Notes: a model not told the origin generated them from the sequence alone. Shown: positions 34,145-45,054, numbered from the stretch's first letter. The stretch: DNA of 64,000 nt from Desulfobacteraceae bacterium (GCA_024226935.1 JAAELK010000120.1:1-64000); one strand, 5' to 3'. Numbers and translations are program-made.

Positions 34145-35845
34145 TTAACAACATTTAGCCCGCAATATAGACAGACTAAGAAAAAGATCATTCCTTGATT
34201 TTTGATTAAGGCCTCCGTTTAAATATTGAAAAGAACACCAGTCTTCATCAATATCATTTTCCTGTGTTCGCCGGGGAAAAAGCGGAAATATACGTATATC
34301 ATCCACAAAAAACTCTTTTCCTATTTCAGATTTAATAGTGTATTTAATATCGTTTATAATAGCGGCAGAATCAATTGTCTGACCGGTACCAGCAAACACT
34401 AATAAATGAAATTGAGGTGCTGTACCTGTTTTCATATCCGGAATTTCCACCAGGACGCTATCCGGACAAACATCCATCGCCCGGACAATTTTTACAACCA
34501 GATCTTTGGGATAACACACACTATTTCTTGAGGACACATCTAATCCCACCAATACATATTCAAGAAATATTTTGGATATAATACAGGGGGTAGGCAGATA
34601 AGATTCCTCCCCATTTCCCAGGGATGCATTTACGGAAAAAAAACCAAGACTTCCTAAAGCCTGATTTGTGTCATCTGCCATCATGGCCAGTTGCCATTTT
34701 CTACCGGGCATGGGTAACACATTTTGAAGGGCCTGACCTTTTCGTTTTCTTGAAAATAACAAGCAGCCCCCCATGGCGACATTCCACATCATACACCCGG
34801 CAGGAATATCTATAAGTTCAAGTTGTTTGATAAATAATTCCCAGATATCCATACCTGAAATATCCAAAGGATCCCTGAACCATGAATCCCATGGTTTTAC
34901 TTTTTGGCCAGGCTGGGCCATAAGGGTGTCCCGAAGTTTTGAGGTGATGCCCAATACTTTTAATGGATAGTTTGTCAACAAATCAGGATCTTTTTTAATA
35001 TCATTCATGGAAAGATGAAGATAGGTTGCCCCATTAAGCAACCCGGAAAGAACTAAGGACGGCTGGGTCAAAATAGGATTAAAACCGGGCGCTGCAAATA
35101 TATCTCCTGGATTTAGTTCCAAGCCGATAAGACCATCTCTGATCCCGGACAGGTAAAAAAAATCTGCAAAGACCGGCTTAGGAGTAAACATATCCTCGCA
35201 CATGGGATCAAAGCATAGAGCAATCTCCTCTCCGGTCATGTAAGTATGTGATGAACCCACGCCATCAACATTTTCTGAGATATTCCCTTCAATTAAAATT
35301 TTTTCCAGCCAATCTGACAAAAGCGGCTGATAAATATCTTCCGTACTTATATAATCCGGCTGAAGGGATTCCAATTGCTGTTTAATCACAGCCCTTCCTA
35401 CAGGCTTTATAAAAGATAAAATAACTCCGATTCTCAGACCCGCCAGAAGAGACTCCAGATAACCAAGCCCGAATTGCTTTACGATACAGAGAGTCTCACC
35501 CGGCAGAACACCTAAATTACGCCACTGCTCTGATAGCTGTTCTGCCTTTTGCCCCAATTCCAGATAGGATACTTCCTGCCAATGCTTCATGGGATCATAC
35601 CAGATGAACGCCGGAGTTTCTCTGTTGCGATTCCGGGTAATCAGGTCATGGAAAAAATCATATTGTTTTAATGGACGACTTTTCCCGGCATTGCCAAATA
35701 AACTGTCATGGTATTTACATAGGGACAACCAGAAGTCTGTCCCCCCATCATAGCTTTTTTCAAGCCATTCAATTTTTTCAGGCGGATCAAATCTTTCAAG
35801 ATTTAAATTTTTTTTCATTAAAGCTATATTTGAGTATTCTTCCAT
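34145..35845 (-). CDS. Degenerate ANL (acyl-adenylate-forming) protein in the T6SS cluster
   Basis: The 566 residues follow the ANL fold layout: SYLELGQKAEQLSEQWRNLG (about 93-112), VLPGETLCIVKQFGLGYLES, a middle block ELNPGDIFAAPG with SGLLNGATYLHL, and a C-terminal lid-like domain (VCYPKDLVVKIVRAM onward). The catalytic features are not seen. The expected glycine/serine-rich ATP loop region (about 207-225) reads ALCFDPMCEDMFTPKPV, no Y-G-x-T-E motif is visible, and the late lysine region reads FPLFPRRTQENDIDED. It is therefore probably a non-catalytic relative or a very divergent enzyme. It follows tssJ by 22 bases in the same strand and unit. A role as a scaffold, acyl binder or toxin partner is open. 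Confidence 0.7.
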   Translation of the reverse strand: MEEYSNIALMKKNLNLERFDPPEKIEWLEKSYDGGTDFWLSLCKYHDSLFGNAGKSRPLKQYDFFHDLITRNRNRETPAFIWYDPMKHWQEVSYLELGQKAEQLSEQWRNLGVLPGETLCIVKQFGLGYLESLLAGLRIGVILSFIKPVGRAVIKQQLESLQPDYISTEDIYQPLLSDWLEKILIEGNISENVDGVGSSHTYMTGEEIALCFDPMCEDMFTPKPVFADFFYLSGIRDGLIGLELNPGDIFAAPGFNPILTQPSLVLSGLLNGATYLHLSMNDIKKDPDLLTNYPLKVLGITSKLRDTLMAQPGQKVKPWDSWFRDPLDISGMDIWELFIKQLELIDIPAGCMMWNVAMGGCLLFSRKRKGQALQNVLPMPGRKWQLAMMADDTNQALGSLGFFSVNASLGNGEESYLPTPCIISKIFLEYVLVGLDVSSRNSVCYPKDLVVKIVRAMDVCPDSVLVEIPDMKTGTAPQFHLLVFAGTGQTIDSAAIINDIKYTIKSEIGKEFFVDDIRIFPLFPRRTQENDIDEDWCSFQYLNGGLNQKSRNDLFLSLSILRAKCC

Positions 35846-35867
35846 AATCTATATACCAACTAAATCG

Positions 35868-36320
35868 TTAACGGGGCATCCCCTGTAAAAAAAGATTATT
35901 TTCCTCCAGGAAAAATTTATACTTTGACTGGAGAGGTTTTTGTATAAATACCTTCCACTGAGCAGGATCAGTAAACATACAATAGACTGCTATTGATTTT
36001 TTATCGGGTTTATCAAATTTGATTTTTGTCTGCTTGCCGGGCAAAATCAGGTTGGTAGAAAGAATAGACTTATCCGGTGGACTGAGCATGACCATCCCGG
36101 CTACACTTTGATAATCCTGGGTAACAAAATCACTTGAATTAACCGTACGAACCAGCAAATATACAGGCTGTCCTTTGTTTGCCGTTTCATTTGCCTGTAC
36201 AGTGAGTGTCAATACCGAGGTTTTACCACCACAACTAAAAAAAGAAATCATGAAAACCAGTAGAATAATACAAATGCCCATTTTTTTTTGAAATGGTATG
36301 ATTTTTTTTCTAAATTTCAT
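35868..36320 (-). CDS. tssJ: Type VI outer-membrane lipoprotein TssJ
   Basis: A 150-residue lipoprotein with a hydrophobic signal and lipobox-like end SFFSC, followed by a transthyretin-like beta-sandwich: VLTLTVQANETANKGQPVYL, the loop SSDFVTQDYQSV and KIKFDKPDKKSIAVYCMF. TssJ holds TssM at the outer membrane. The ATG at 36320 is preferred to one three codons upstream because AGGA stands eight bases before it. It lies 10 bases after the tssM stop, the usual neighbourhood. Confidence 0.85.
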   Translation of the reverse strand: MKFRKKIIPFQKKMGICIILLVFMISFFSCGGKTSVLTLTVQANETANKGQPVYLLVRTVNSSDFVTQDYQSVAGMVMLSPPDKSILSTNLILPGKQTKIKFDKPDKKSIAVYCMFTDPAQWKVFIQKPLQSKYKFFLEENNLFLQGMPR

Positions 36321-36330
36321 TGTTACCATC

Positions 36331-39300
36331 CTATTTTTTATTTTTTCCCTTAAATGGCATCTCTTGAAAAATAGTCCAGGGGTCTTTTTTTACGGAAAAT
36401 GAAATGGGCCATTGCAATTGAGACACACCCGGACTTTCAATATTCCACGTCCAGGTTAAAGATTTTACACTATCTGCCTTGCCAAGCAGCCGATAAAAAC
36501 TCCAATAGGAATTGGGCACACCAATAGTGGTAAAATTTTTCCCCGACGGTGCACTTTTTTTCTGTGTTTGCATTAACTCAACACCCACCGATGCGCTTTC
36601 TTGTTTCCACCAATCAAAACTGAATTGATGCCAGGAAGGTTGTTGATTAAATCCAAAAACTGTATTTTTTCCAGATCGAACATAGGAAAGTACAACAAAC
36701 ATCTGATTTTTTTGCGCCTGGGGCAAAATCTGGGCTTGAACGTCAAATTTCAGTGGCTGGGGCTCACCTTTTTCATTAAACAAAGTCCGAGAAAGTTGTG
36801 AAATACAATTTAACTCTTTGAACATATTACTGGGATATTTCAATGACACTTTGGCAAATTTTCTTTCCTGCCAATTCCCATCCTGATCTTTTTTACACAG
36901 GGGGGCAATCACATCTGAAAATTTCTTCCAAAATTTACCGGTTGGATAGGCCAAATTCTTTAAATCTTCCGGTGTAACAGGCGATTGGGCACTAGGATTA
37001 AAGGGAAATTTTTCAATGACTGGATTAATATAAGTGGTTTCCAATTTTCCCCATTCCTGATTGGTTATGGTTTCAATTTTTTGTTGCCCCAGAAGATATG
37101 CCTGAAAAACCGGCGACGTAAAAGGATAAAGCCATTCTTCAGAAATACCGACACTGGTTCCCCATTTTTGAATCATCTTAAAATAAGAATTCGGGCCCTC
37201 TAAAAAAATATCCAAACCGATTCTTGCCTCTGGAGGCAGCATAGTTTTTAAAGTAGTAAGACTATTATCATCTCCGGTTGCGGCAGGCGGCTCATTGGAA
37301 AGAAGGTCTACGAGCACCTGTCTTAATATAGCTTTGTATTTTTCAAGTCCTGGAAATTGATCGTTTTTGGGCTGCATTAACAGCGAAATAAATCCCAAGG
37401 GCCTGAGCTTGGATTTGATTAAATCAAAATAGGCATTATCTCCATATTCAAGGGATAAGTTATCATTTAAAACCATCAAAAAGTCTTGAAACTGACTCAG
37501 GGGAAGCGTCATCTGCGTAAGGATATATCTAAGTTCCCCCACAGAATCTGCATCAATTTTAAACCCTTTGTAATATGCCTCATAGGTATTAAGATAATTG
37601 GTAATATACGTATCAACTTCCCGGAACATAAAGTTTGAAAAAAGTGTTTTTTCCGCCCCATCAACAGGCAGCTTTTCCAGCAGGGCTGGAAACTCTTTTA
37701 AAACAGGCATAACATATTTTGTGTAAGATGCCTTGGTATATTTTCCATCTATTGTCATTTTATTTGAAAAATAAAAATTATTACCAGATGAAGTTCCTAC
37801 TACTAAATTGTTATATTCAGAATCCGATTGGAAAAATGACATACCTGGATTTTGACTATAATGGGAAATAAACTTTTTGAGCAGCATAACCATACTGCTC
37901 TTTGTGAGTAACTTGTTAAGCTTATCAGAACTAAAATAAAAACTTTTTTCATTAATAACGAAATTAAACTTTTCTTCCGGGGTTTTATATTCCATCATTA
38001 CCCGAAGGTTTTCAAACAATTGTTCAAGATTTATAACTCCAACTTCATTGGGATCAAATTTTAAGTGCCAGAAAAAATTAAGAAATTTCTTAAATTCCGC
38101 ATATCCTTGCGTGTCACCGACTTTAGTATTTTGAACAGGAATAAACGGACTGAGCTGATTGGCAAGAACAGTATCTTGACTGAGCAAGGTCCATACTTGA
38201 TCAAACTGGTCAACCTGCCGGGACGTATCTATTTCACCAATGAGTTTTACAGCTTGTTTTTGAAGTGCTGAAAAAGCTTGGGGACTTATAAATGTTTGGT
38301 TTTGAATCCTTTCAACGTTATTAAGAAACAAAAGCCAAGAGCGATCCCGTTGGGGGATATCGGACTGACTTTTTTCCACCAGCCCCTTAAGGGGTATCGT
38401 CCCCTCCCAGGGATGGTCACTTAAAGAAATGTAGTTTGTAATTATATGTTGAGGAATGCTGCAAGTTGCCACCCAAAATTCCATATTGTTTTTAATCAAG
38501 TTACCTAATTCATTGGAATTAGAAGCATATATCAGAGCAAGAATAAGCAGATTTTTTTTATAGGCATCTTCTTGGACATTAAGCGGGGTTAACTTCGGCT
38601 CCAGAAATTTTTGGACAATTTTTCCCTGCAATTTTTTTCTTGTTTCAATCACCTGGGCATAGATTCCTGTTTCTGCATCGGGAAAAAAATCTATTAAAAA
38701 TCTATTATCCAATATTTTTTTAGATTCACTTTCAAGATCATCCAGTGTCTGATCAGATTCAACCATCGTCTTGTTCAATATTCTGTCAGACTCATTGCCC
38801 ATCTGATTAAGTGCCTGATCGGATTGCATCATGGAGATGTTAATTTTTTCAAAATCCGACAAAATATTTTGAAAATTGTCTAACTTATAATAATAGGAAA
38901 ACAACATATAGCCCATACCAGCAATTACTATTACGCCCGCAGCAATTTTATGCTTTTTCAGGGGCTGATAACTGCGAACTTTTTTGATGGAAACATGGGA
39001 TTTAAATGGATTGGAAAGGGGTTTATCTTCATCGAGGCTATCTGCCGTAAAAAATATGCTATTGATACAAGGAGAGGATGACAAGGAATCCGGATCAGTT
39101 AATATACGAAGAAATCTGGATAACCCTGACAACACAACAGGAGCATTCTTACAAAATGAAATGATTTTCAAATAATCCAGAGGCGTTTCAGAAACCAGAG
39201 CATTTACAAAAAATTTTTCATAGGGTTTGATAAAGTTTTCAAGATCGTTGAGCTTATTATTATCACCAATTTCCAATTCAAAAGGCATGTTATTATTTTT

Positions 39301-40017
39301 CAAAAACACGGAAAATTCCGAAAAGCCTTCTATATAATCCATGAAGGTCAAAGCTACCTTTATGTTCACAGGTTGCCGCAAAATCTGGGATAAGATATTT
39401 ATTTTCCCACGGATCATCTGTGCCTGTTCTTTAAGAAAATCCGGATCATCATTGAGGAGCGCATCACCTTTTATTGTAATGACAATAGTCAGGTCTTTTT
39501 TCCTTTTAAAGCACTTCCACAGCTTCACCAACGCTTTCCTGGTTGATGCGGATGTGTCATGGAGCAAGGCCGCCGGGATTTCCTGAACAATAATCCTGGA
39601 ACCTAAAAAAATCTGAAACAGCGCATCCTGGGTATAACTTGGATAAAACTGATTGGCTTGGTTTTTCCAATCCGAATATAAATCTATAAGACTACTTTTA
39701 CCAGTCCCGGCCTCCCCAAGGACAATGTAAGGCTGATACATCATAATAGATCTTCGAAACTGGGCAGGAATTTGTTTTAAAAATAACTTCCATACATTCA
39801 CAAGGCTTTTCGGAGTTAACAAATCCTCTTGTACTGCCGGTTCAGATGCGTTTGCCTTTTTTCTTCTTTTAATAATTAAGAATATCAATAAAAATATCAA
39901 CAGAGCAAGAAGGAAAACTGCAATCAAATACCCTGCCGTGGCCCAGCCACCGGAGGGGGCTAAACCCTTCAAAGACTTTAAATAGGGACTTGCAAATATT
40001 TTTTTTATCCAATTCAT
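36331..40017 (-). CDS. tssM: Type VI membrane-complex protein TssM (IcmF family)
   Basis: A 1228-residue IcmF protein. It has a membrane helix at 28-50, a cytoplasmic NTPase-like domain with Walker A GEAGTGKSS (101-109), a second helix at about 358-376 and a long periplasmic part that begins with coiled-coil-like repeats of the form SDQ-L-x4-SESD-IL. Only one N-terminal helix is evident, whereas most TssM have two. The C-terminal domain (SFSVKKDPWTIFQEM at the end) would contact TssJ. It lies 19 bases after tssH. Confidence 0.9.
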   Translation of the reverse strand: MNWIKKIFASPYLKSLKGLAPSGGWATAGYLIAVFLLALLIFLLIFLIIKRRKKANASEPAVQEDLLTPKSLVNVWKLFLKQIPAQFRRSIMMYQPYIVLGEAGTGKSSLIDLYSDWKNQANQFYPSYTQDALFQIFLGSRIIVQEIPAALLHDTSASTRKALVKLWKCFKRKKDLTIVITIKGDALLNDDPDFLKEQAQMIRGKINILSQILRQPVNIKVALTFMDYIEGFSEFSVFLKNNNMPFELEIGDNNKLNDLENFIKPYEKFFVNALVSETPLDYLKIISFCKNAPVVLSGLSRFLRILTDPDSLSSSPCINSIFFTADSLDEDKPLSNPFKSHVSIKKVRSYQPLKKHKIAAGVIVIAGMGYMLFSYYYKLDNFQNILSDFEKINISMMQSDQALNQMGNESDRILNKTMVESDQTLDDLESESKKILDNRFLIDFFPDAETGIYAQVIETRKKLQGKIVQKFLEPKLTPLNVQEDAYKKNLLILALIYASNSNELGNLIKNNMEFWVATCSIPQHIITNYISLSDHPWEGTIPLKGLVEKSQSDIPQRDRSWLLFLNNVERIQNQTFISPQAFSALQKQAVKLIGEIDTSRQVDQFDQVWTLLSQDTVLANQLSPFIPVQNTKVGDTQGYAEFKKFLNFFWHLKFDPNEVGVINLEQLFENLRVMMEYKTPEEKFNFVINEKSFYFSSDKLNKLLTKSSMVMLLKKFISHYSQNPGMSFFQSDSEYNNLVVGTSSGNNFYFSNKMTIDGKYTKASYTKYVMPVLKEFPALLEKLPVDGAEKTLFSNFMFREVDTYITNYLNTYEAYYKGFKIDADSVGELRYILTQMTLPLSQFQDFLMVLNDNLSLEYGDNAYFDLIKSKLRPLGFISLLMQPKNDQFPGLEKYKAILRQVLVDLLSNEPPAATGDDNSLTTLKTMLPPEARIGLDIFLEGPNSYFKMIQKWGTSVGISEEWLYPFTSPVFQAYLLGQQKIETITNQEWGKLETTYINPVIEKFPFNPSAQSPVTPEDLKNLAYPTGKFWKKFSDVIAPLCKKDQDGNWQERKFAKVSLKYPSNMFKELNCISQLSRTLFNEKGEPQPLKFDVQAQILPQAQKNQMFVVLSYVRSGKNTVFGFNQQPSWHQFSFDWWKQESASVGVELMQTQKKSAPSGKNFTTIGVPNSYWSFYRLLGKADSVKSLTWTWNIESPGVSQLQWPISFSVKKDPWTIFQEMPFKGKNKK

Positions 40018-40036
40018 CAGGGATTCAACCTCATTA

Positions 40037-42628
40037 TTATGGGTTTACTTCCATGCCTGAAACCTCAGCTGTTTTGATAATGATTTCATTGTCATGGGCG
40101 GTCACAATAACCGTATCCTCTTCCTTGATCTCCTCTTGTATAATTTTTTCTGCAAGCAGATCCTGAAGGCGAGTTTGAATAAGACGTTTCAGAGGTCTAG
40201 CACCGTACATGGGGTTATAACCTTCCTGGGCAAGAAGTTCTCTTACCGCATCATCCACCGTAATTTGAATTTGTTTATCAGCAAGAAGCTTTTCCAACCG
40301 GCCCAATTGGATATCAACAATTGGTTTCATGACCTCCATTGTTAATTGTTTAAATATAAGAATATCATCCAATCTGTTTAAAAATTCCGGACGAAAATGT
40401 GCCCTGACAGCCTCCATTATACCCTGGGTCATGAGCGCTGCCTCTTCCTCATTTTCAACAGGTTTTATATTAGCAGACCCCAGATTGGAGGTCATAAGAA
40501 TAATGGTATTGTTAAAATTAACCACTTGACCCTGACTGTCAGTAAGCCTACCGTCATCAAAAATCTGAAGAAAAAGGTTAAACACATCCGGATGGGCTTT
40601 TTCAACTTCATCGAACAAAATCACCGAATAGGGTTTTCTTCTGACTTTATTGGTTAACAATCCACCTTCATCATAACCTACATACCCGGGAGGAGCTCCC
40701 ACAAGCCTTGCCACAGAATGCTTTTCCATAAATTCACTCATATCGAAACGAATAAGTGATCGCTCATCATTAAACATAAATTCTGCCAAGGTCTTAGCAA
40801 GCTCGGTCTTACCCACACCGGTGGGTCCCAGTATCAAAAATGAAGCCAGGGGACGTTCAGCATCCTGAACCCCGGCTCTTGCTCGACGAACCGCTTTGGC
40901 AATCACTTCAATGGCATCATCCTGCCCCTTAACACGTTTTTGTAAATGCTCCTCAAGGTTTATCAAACGGTCTTTTTCTTCACCCATCATCTTGGCAACA
41001 GGGATACCGGTAAGCCTGGATACGACAAGAGCAATATCCTGATCCGTAATAGCTCTTCTGATAAATTTTGAATCAGACATATCAACATCTGCATATTTTT
41101 CCATGATTTTTTCACATTCTGGAATCACCTTGTATTGAAGCTCTGCAACCCTGGAAAAATTTTCTTCCTTGATTTTTATCTCCAATTCTTTTCTTGCATT
41201 TTCCAATCGTTTCTGTGAATCCTGGACGTCTGTTATGACGTTTTTTTCCTCTTCCCATTTCTGGGTGAGGACAGAACTTTCCCGTTCAAGTTCTTTCAGC
41301 CCGGTTTTCATCTGTTTCGACAATTCGATCATTTTATTTTCGGTTTCATTTTCAATGGCTTTGAGTTCAATTTTATACTGAATAATTTTACGATCAATCT
41401 CTTCTATCTCTTTAGGTTTTGACGCTAACTCGATACGAACAGTTGCAGCAGCCTGATCTATAAGATCAATGGCTTTATCCGGAAGAAAGCGATCCGTAAT
41501 GTACCGATGGGAAAGTAAAACGGCCGATGAAAGCGCAGCATCTAAAATCTGAATACCATGGTGAATTTCATATTTTTCCTTGATTCCACGTAATATGATA
41601 AGCGTTTCTTCAACGGTTGACTCATCCACCATGACTACCTGAAACCGTCTCATCAGGGCAGTATCTTTTTCGATATATTTTCTATATTCCTCTAAAGTAG
41701 TAGACCCCATACATCGGATCTCCCCCCTGGATAATGCCGGTTTTAAAAGATTTGCAGCATCCATGGCCCCTTCTGATCCTCCACCGGCCCCCACAATCAT
41801 ATGAATTTCATCAATATATAATATGATATCTCCGGCATCAGTGACTTCCTGAATAACCCTTTTAAACCGCTCTTCAAATTCGCCACGAAATTTTGCACCG
41901 GCCAGAAGTTGCCCCATATCAAGGGCCAAAATACTGGTTTTTTCAAGGTCTTTGGGAACATCTCCATCTGCAATTCTCTGGGCAAGTCCCTCTACTATGG
42001 CAGTCTTACCCACACCAGGTTCACCAATAATGACTGGATTGCTTTTTATCCTCCGGCTCAACACCTGTACAATCAACCCAATCTCATTATTTCGATTAAT
42101 GATGGGGTCAAACTTGCCTTCCCTTGCCCTGGCAGTTAAATCGGTTGTGTAGGTGTTCAGATATTCAAATTCACCGGATAAATTTTTACCGGCCCCCGAT
42201 CGATTTTCTTTAAGAATCGCCGAAAATGCATCTTTGGTGGTACCGACTTCTTGGAACACCTCCATGACAGCCTGGTTTTCAAGAATACCCAACAAGATAT
42301 GACTAATACCGATATATTTATCTCCAGAAACATCCACCGCCTCTTCTGCAAGGATAAATATTTTTTCAAGATCCCGGTTCATGGGCGTTTCCTGGGCATC
42401 AGAAACTGCTTTGGGAAGTGTCAACAGATGATTATTTATTTTTGTTTTAAGTAAATCCGTATCAATATTGGCATTTTCAAACAAATAATTTGCCTTGCCT
42501 TGTTCTTGATCTATTATGCCACAAAGCAAATGCCAGGGCGTTACATTTTTATGTTCATTTTTTACAGCCAGACGACAAGCATTTTCTATGGCACCTTGGG
42601 CCAGGATCGAAAAATTTTCAATAATCAC
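40037..42628 (-). CDS. tssH: Type VI sheath-recycling AAA+ ATPase TssH (ClpV)
   Basis: Disassembles the contracted TssBC sheath. The 863 residues contain an N-domain ([13 protein letters not shown]), a first AAA+ module with Walker [10 protein letters not shown], a coiled-coil middle domain (about 410-520) and a second module with [14 protein letters not shown] and the [24 protein letters not shown] blocks. The N-terminal region is unlike housekeeping ClpB, and its place between vgrG and tssM makes ClpV the best reading. Confidence 0.9.
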   Translation of the reverse strand: MIIENFSILAQGAIENACRLAVKNEHKNVTPWHLLCGIIDQEQGKANYLFENANIDTDLLKTKINNHLLTLPKAVSDAQETPMNRDLEKIFILAEEAVDVSGDKYIGISHILLGILENQAVMEVFQEVGTTKDAFSAILKENRSGAGKNLSGEFEYLNTYTTDLTARAREGKFDPIINRNNEIGLIVQVLSRRIKSNPVIIGEPGVGKTAIVEGLAQRIADGDVPKDLEKTSILALDMGQLLAGAKFRGEFEERFKRVIQEVTDAGDIILYIDEIHMIVGAGGGSEGAMDAANLLKPALSRGEIRCMGSTTLEEYRKYIEKDTALMRRFQVVMVDESTVEETLIILRGIKEKYEIHHGIQILDAALSSAVLLSHRYITDRFLPDKAIDLIDQAAATVRIELASKPKEIEEIDRKIIQYKIELKAIENETENKMIELSKQMKTGLKELERESSVLTQKWEEEKNVITDVQDSQKRLENARKELEIKIKEENFSRVAELQYKVIPECEKIMEKYADVDMSDSKFIRRAITDQDIALVVSRLTGIPVAKMMGEEKDRLINLEEHLQKRVKGQDDAIEVIAKAVRRARAGVQDAERPLASFLILGPTGVGKTELAKTLAEFMFNDERSLIRFDMSEFMEKHSVARLVGAPPGYVGYDEGGLLTNKVRRKPYSVILFDEVEKAHPDVFNLFLQIFDDGRLTDSQGQVVNFNNTIILMTSNLGSANIKPVENEEEAALMTQGIMEAVRAHFRPEFLNRLDDILIFKQLTMEVMKPIVDIQLGRLEKLLADKQIQITVDDAVRELLAQEGYNPMYGARPLKRLIQTRLQDLLAEKIIQEEIKEEDTVIVTAHDNEIIIKTAEVSGMEVNP

Positions 42629-42694
42629 AACAAACCTCTATCTATTTATGGGTAATTAAATTTTTATCACTTTTTTATATATCTCGGCCTTTTT

Positions 42695-44308
42695 TTATTT
42701 ATCTTCCTTTGTTTGGAGGATTATTGATTCCTGCTCCAAACTTATCATTTCCGTTTCTTTATCCGAGGTCCGTTGTATACTGAACACGGGTTTTCCTTCG
42801 GAATAAAGATACTTCATGGATGTTTCACTTAATTCATTTTTACCGAACAAGAGATGATTTCCCTGGATATCCATGGGAAGCTTTGAACCATTTCCCCAAT
42901 CAAGAAAATTTTTTATTTTGGCCCTGGTAAAATATAAGGCAAGAAGTACCTTAACATGTTTAAATGCCGGAAAATAAAAATGACCGGTATAAACCTTAGG
43001 GAGAAAATTCGCTTTAATATTCAAATCCCATAAAGGCACATGAACTGTATAACTATCCTGGGAGGTCGCTTCATTCTGGCTGATCTGATAAGTTTTATCT
43101 AAATCTTCTCCTGATTCACTCACAATATTGCCCTCTACCAGGACAGGATAACACGGATTCTTAAACGGCGGCAAATAAACTTCAGGATTATCTTCAATCT
43201 CCATCCCGATGCTCATCTCCATCGCATAGGCTGTATAATCTAAATTATAGTTCTGGCTTAAATTCTGTTCCCGGGCTTTGGCAGAGAGTTTAATAGTAAA
43301 AATCCGAAAATTTTTGTCCGATAAAAGATTATTTTTACTCCAATATTCCTTTTCAAATTTTACCATGGTTCCAATGGTAAAATTCTTTGAAGGAAATTCC
43401 TTCATAACCATCTCAATCTTTTCAAGATGGGTTTCAAGTTTTGTGGTTTCCAGGGTTTTGCGATCATCAATCTCATTTTCAAGGGCAGTTCTCATGAGAA
43501 CATCCTGAAAAATTCCAGAAACAGCCTGATCCTGTGGGATTTCTATTGACTGATGTTTTTCAGAATGAACATTGAGAATCCTAGTATTATGGCGGAAAGA
43601 TTCAGAAAAAAATGTTTGAATCTTTGCGACCTCGACTGGACGGAAGACAGCCACAGCTTCTAAAACGGCTTTTTCATCGGATAACTTTAAAGTACAATCA
43701 TCGTAATCATAAAAGAAGACAATGTTGCGGGAATGAACATACCAGATAAGAAAATCATAAAAGGAGGCTTTATGACGATTTTGCCCAAGTCCAAGGCCAA
43801 GAAAAAGCATTTCCTGGCTTTCGCCCTGAACACTTTCATCAATTTCCAAGGATATATCTTCAACAATCTGATCTTTTAGCACATCAGAAAATTTTTTATC
43901 TGTATATAGCTTCACCGGAAAATGCTGTTTCCATAAAATCGCCGGAATATCCTGAAAAGAGATTTCATAATAACGTTCCAGAACCGGTTCATTCTTAACT
44001 TCCCTGTAACCAAATTCCCGAACAGATTTTTGGGTGACGTATGCGTTTATTTCCAGGGGAACGGGGGATTTATCCCGAAGGTTAAGGACGCGAATAATGG
44101 ATAGTTGAACCTTTATAAGATCATGGGTGACAAATGCCGAAAAAATTTCATCCTTTGAGCTGTCGGTAAACAAACCGAACCCGACCTTCCCCTCAAATCC
44201 GAATGTCTGAAGGTTCAGCTCACATAGCTTGATATTACCACCTGGAATCTCAAATTTTTTATCATTAATTTGAAGAGAAAGTTTTATTTTCAATGACTCT
44301 GAAAACAT
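42695..44308 (-). CDS. VgrG-like spike base (gp27/OB part) without shaft
   Basis: The 537 residues follow VgrG layout: gp27-like domains over about 1-370, including an early beta domain (KVQLSIIRVLNLRDKS-like) and the Tyr/Phe-rich FYDFLIWYVHSRNIVFFYDY segment typical of late-control/VgrG proteins. A gp5-like OB region follows from PCYPVLVEGNIVSESGED, then NHLLFGKNEL. The expected beta-helix shaft is absent and is encoded separately at 29445-30014. It lies 66 bases upstream of tssH. Similarity is weak in sequence but consistent in order and context. Confidence 0.7.
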   Translation of the reverse strand: MFSESLKIKLSLQINDKKFEIPGGNIKLCELNLQTFGFEGKVGFGLFTDSSKDEIFSAFVTHDLIKVQLSIIRVLNLRDKSPVPLEINAYVTQKSVREFGYREVKNEPVLERYYEISFQDIPAILWKQHFPVKLYTDKKFSDVLKDQIVEDISLEIDESVQGESQEMLFLGLGLGQNRHKASFYDFLIWYVHSRNIVFFYDYDDCTLKLSDEKAVLEAVAVFRPVEVAKIQTFFSESFRHNTRILNVHSEKHQSIEIPQDQAVSGIFQDVLMRTALENEIDDRKTLETTKLETHLEKIEMVMKEFPSKNFTIGTMVKFEKEYWSKNNLLSDKNFRIFTIKLSAKAREQNLSQNYNLDYTAYAMEMSIGMEIEDNPEVYLPPFKNPCYPVLVEGNIVSESGEDLDKTYQISQNEATSQDSYTVHVPLWDLNIKANFLPKVYTGHFYFPAFKHVKVLLALYFTRAKIKNFLDWGNGSKLPMDIQGNHLLFGKNELSETSMKYLYSEGKPVFSIQRTSDKETEMISLEQESIILQTKEDK

Positions 44309-44340
44309 ATTTAGGCCTCTGTTACATTGTGTATTAAATG

Positions 44341-45054
44341 TTATAGTTTTTCCCTTAACTCATTCAAATATTTTTGATACCGTTCCTTTGCAATTTCAAT
44401 TGCCAGTTCGGGGTTTGCACTATAACAGGTTTTACATATATTATAGGTTTCACCTGTATCTATTGAAAACTCTTCCGTCTTTTTATCGCAACACATACAA
44501 TGCCCAGAAGAACCAAATTTACTTTGAATTTCAGAGCCGACAGCCCCAGGCAATTCGCCGGCTTTTTTATAAAAACAGTCAGGGCAAAAAGAATCATCGC
44601 CGTCCACTTTACCAGCAATGGCCAGAATAGTCCTGCCACAACCATCGCAGTTGATTGTCCGGTTCGTATCAATTCTTTCCTGAGCCGTAATTTCAGATAT
44701 CTCTTCTTGTATTTCTTCCCGGGTTTTATCCGACCCTTCAGGCATTGTTTTTTTTTCATTGTTAAAGGTCATATCGGCGTAGCAGGATCCACATAAGGTC
44801 CATATACCTAACTTTTTTCCTTCTCCTTTAACAATATCAACTTCACAGATTTTACAGGTATTGAATTTAATTTTTTCTTCTGAAGCCTCTTTATTGGAAC
44901 GATCATTCAAATTACCTTCCATCGATTCCGGTTTTCCTTCAGGAGGATTCATAAGAACAGTAAAACAATCGGAACAAAAAATCCAGTCAGCAACCTTTTC
45001 GTAATCATTTTGGGAGATCTTTTTACCACAACCCTTACATTTCATATGCCACAT
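44341..45054 (-). CDS. Protein with four identical-spaced CxxC-x17-CxxC zinc modules
   Basis: The 237 residues hold four modules, each exactly CxxC-x17-CxxC followed by F or Y: CKGC...CSDCF, CKIC...CGSCY, CDGC...CPDCF and CMCC...CKTCY. Sixteen cysteines suggest four structural zinc sites, in a LIM- or zinc-ribbon-like chain; acidic linkers separate them. There is no signal peptide, and no close family is known to me. It lies 21 bases after tssA and 32 before the vgrG base gene, so it is part of the T6SS unit. A scaffold or adaptor role, or cargo loading, is inference. Confidence 0.75.
   Translation of the reverse strand: MWHMKCKGCGKKISQNDYEKVADWIFCSDCFTVLMNPPEGKPESMEGNLNDRSNKEASEEKIKFNTCKICEVDIVKGEGKKLGIWTLCGSCYADMTFNNEKKTMPEGSDKTREEIQEEISEITAQERIDTNRTINCDGCGRTILAIAGKVDGDDSFCPDCFYKKAGELPGAVGSEIQSKFGSSGHCMCCDKKTEEFSIDTGETYNICKTCYSANPELAIEIAKERYQKYLNELREKL

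Noticed and set aside
36331-40017. Possible Hcp or other missing T6SS part hidden in small frames
   Set aside because: No frame of Hcp size with the expected beta-barrel pattern was found between 27126 and 49026; the small frames are shadows of known genes.
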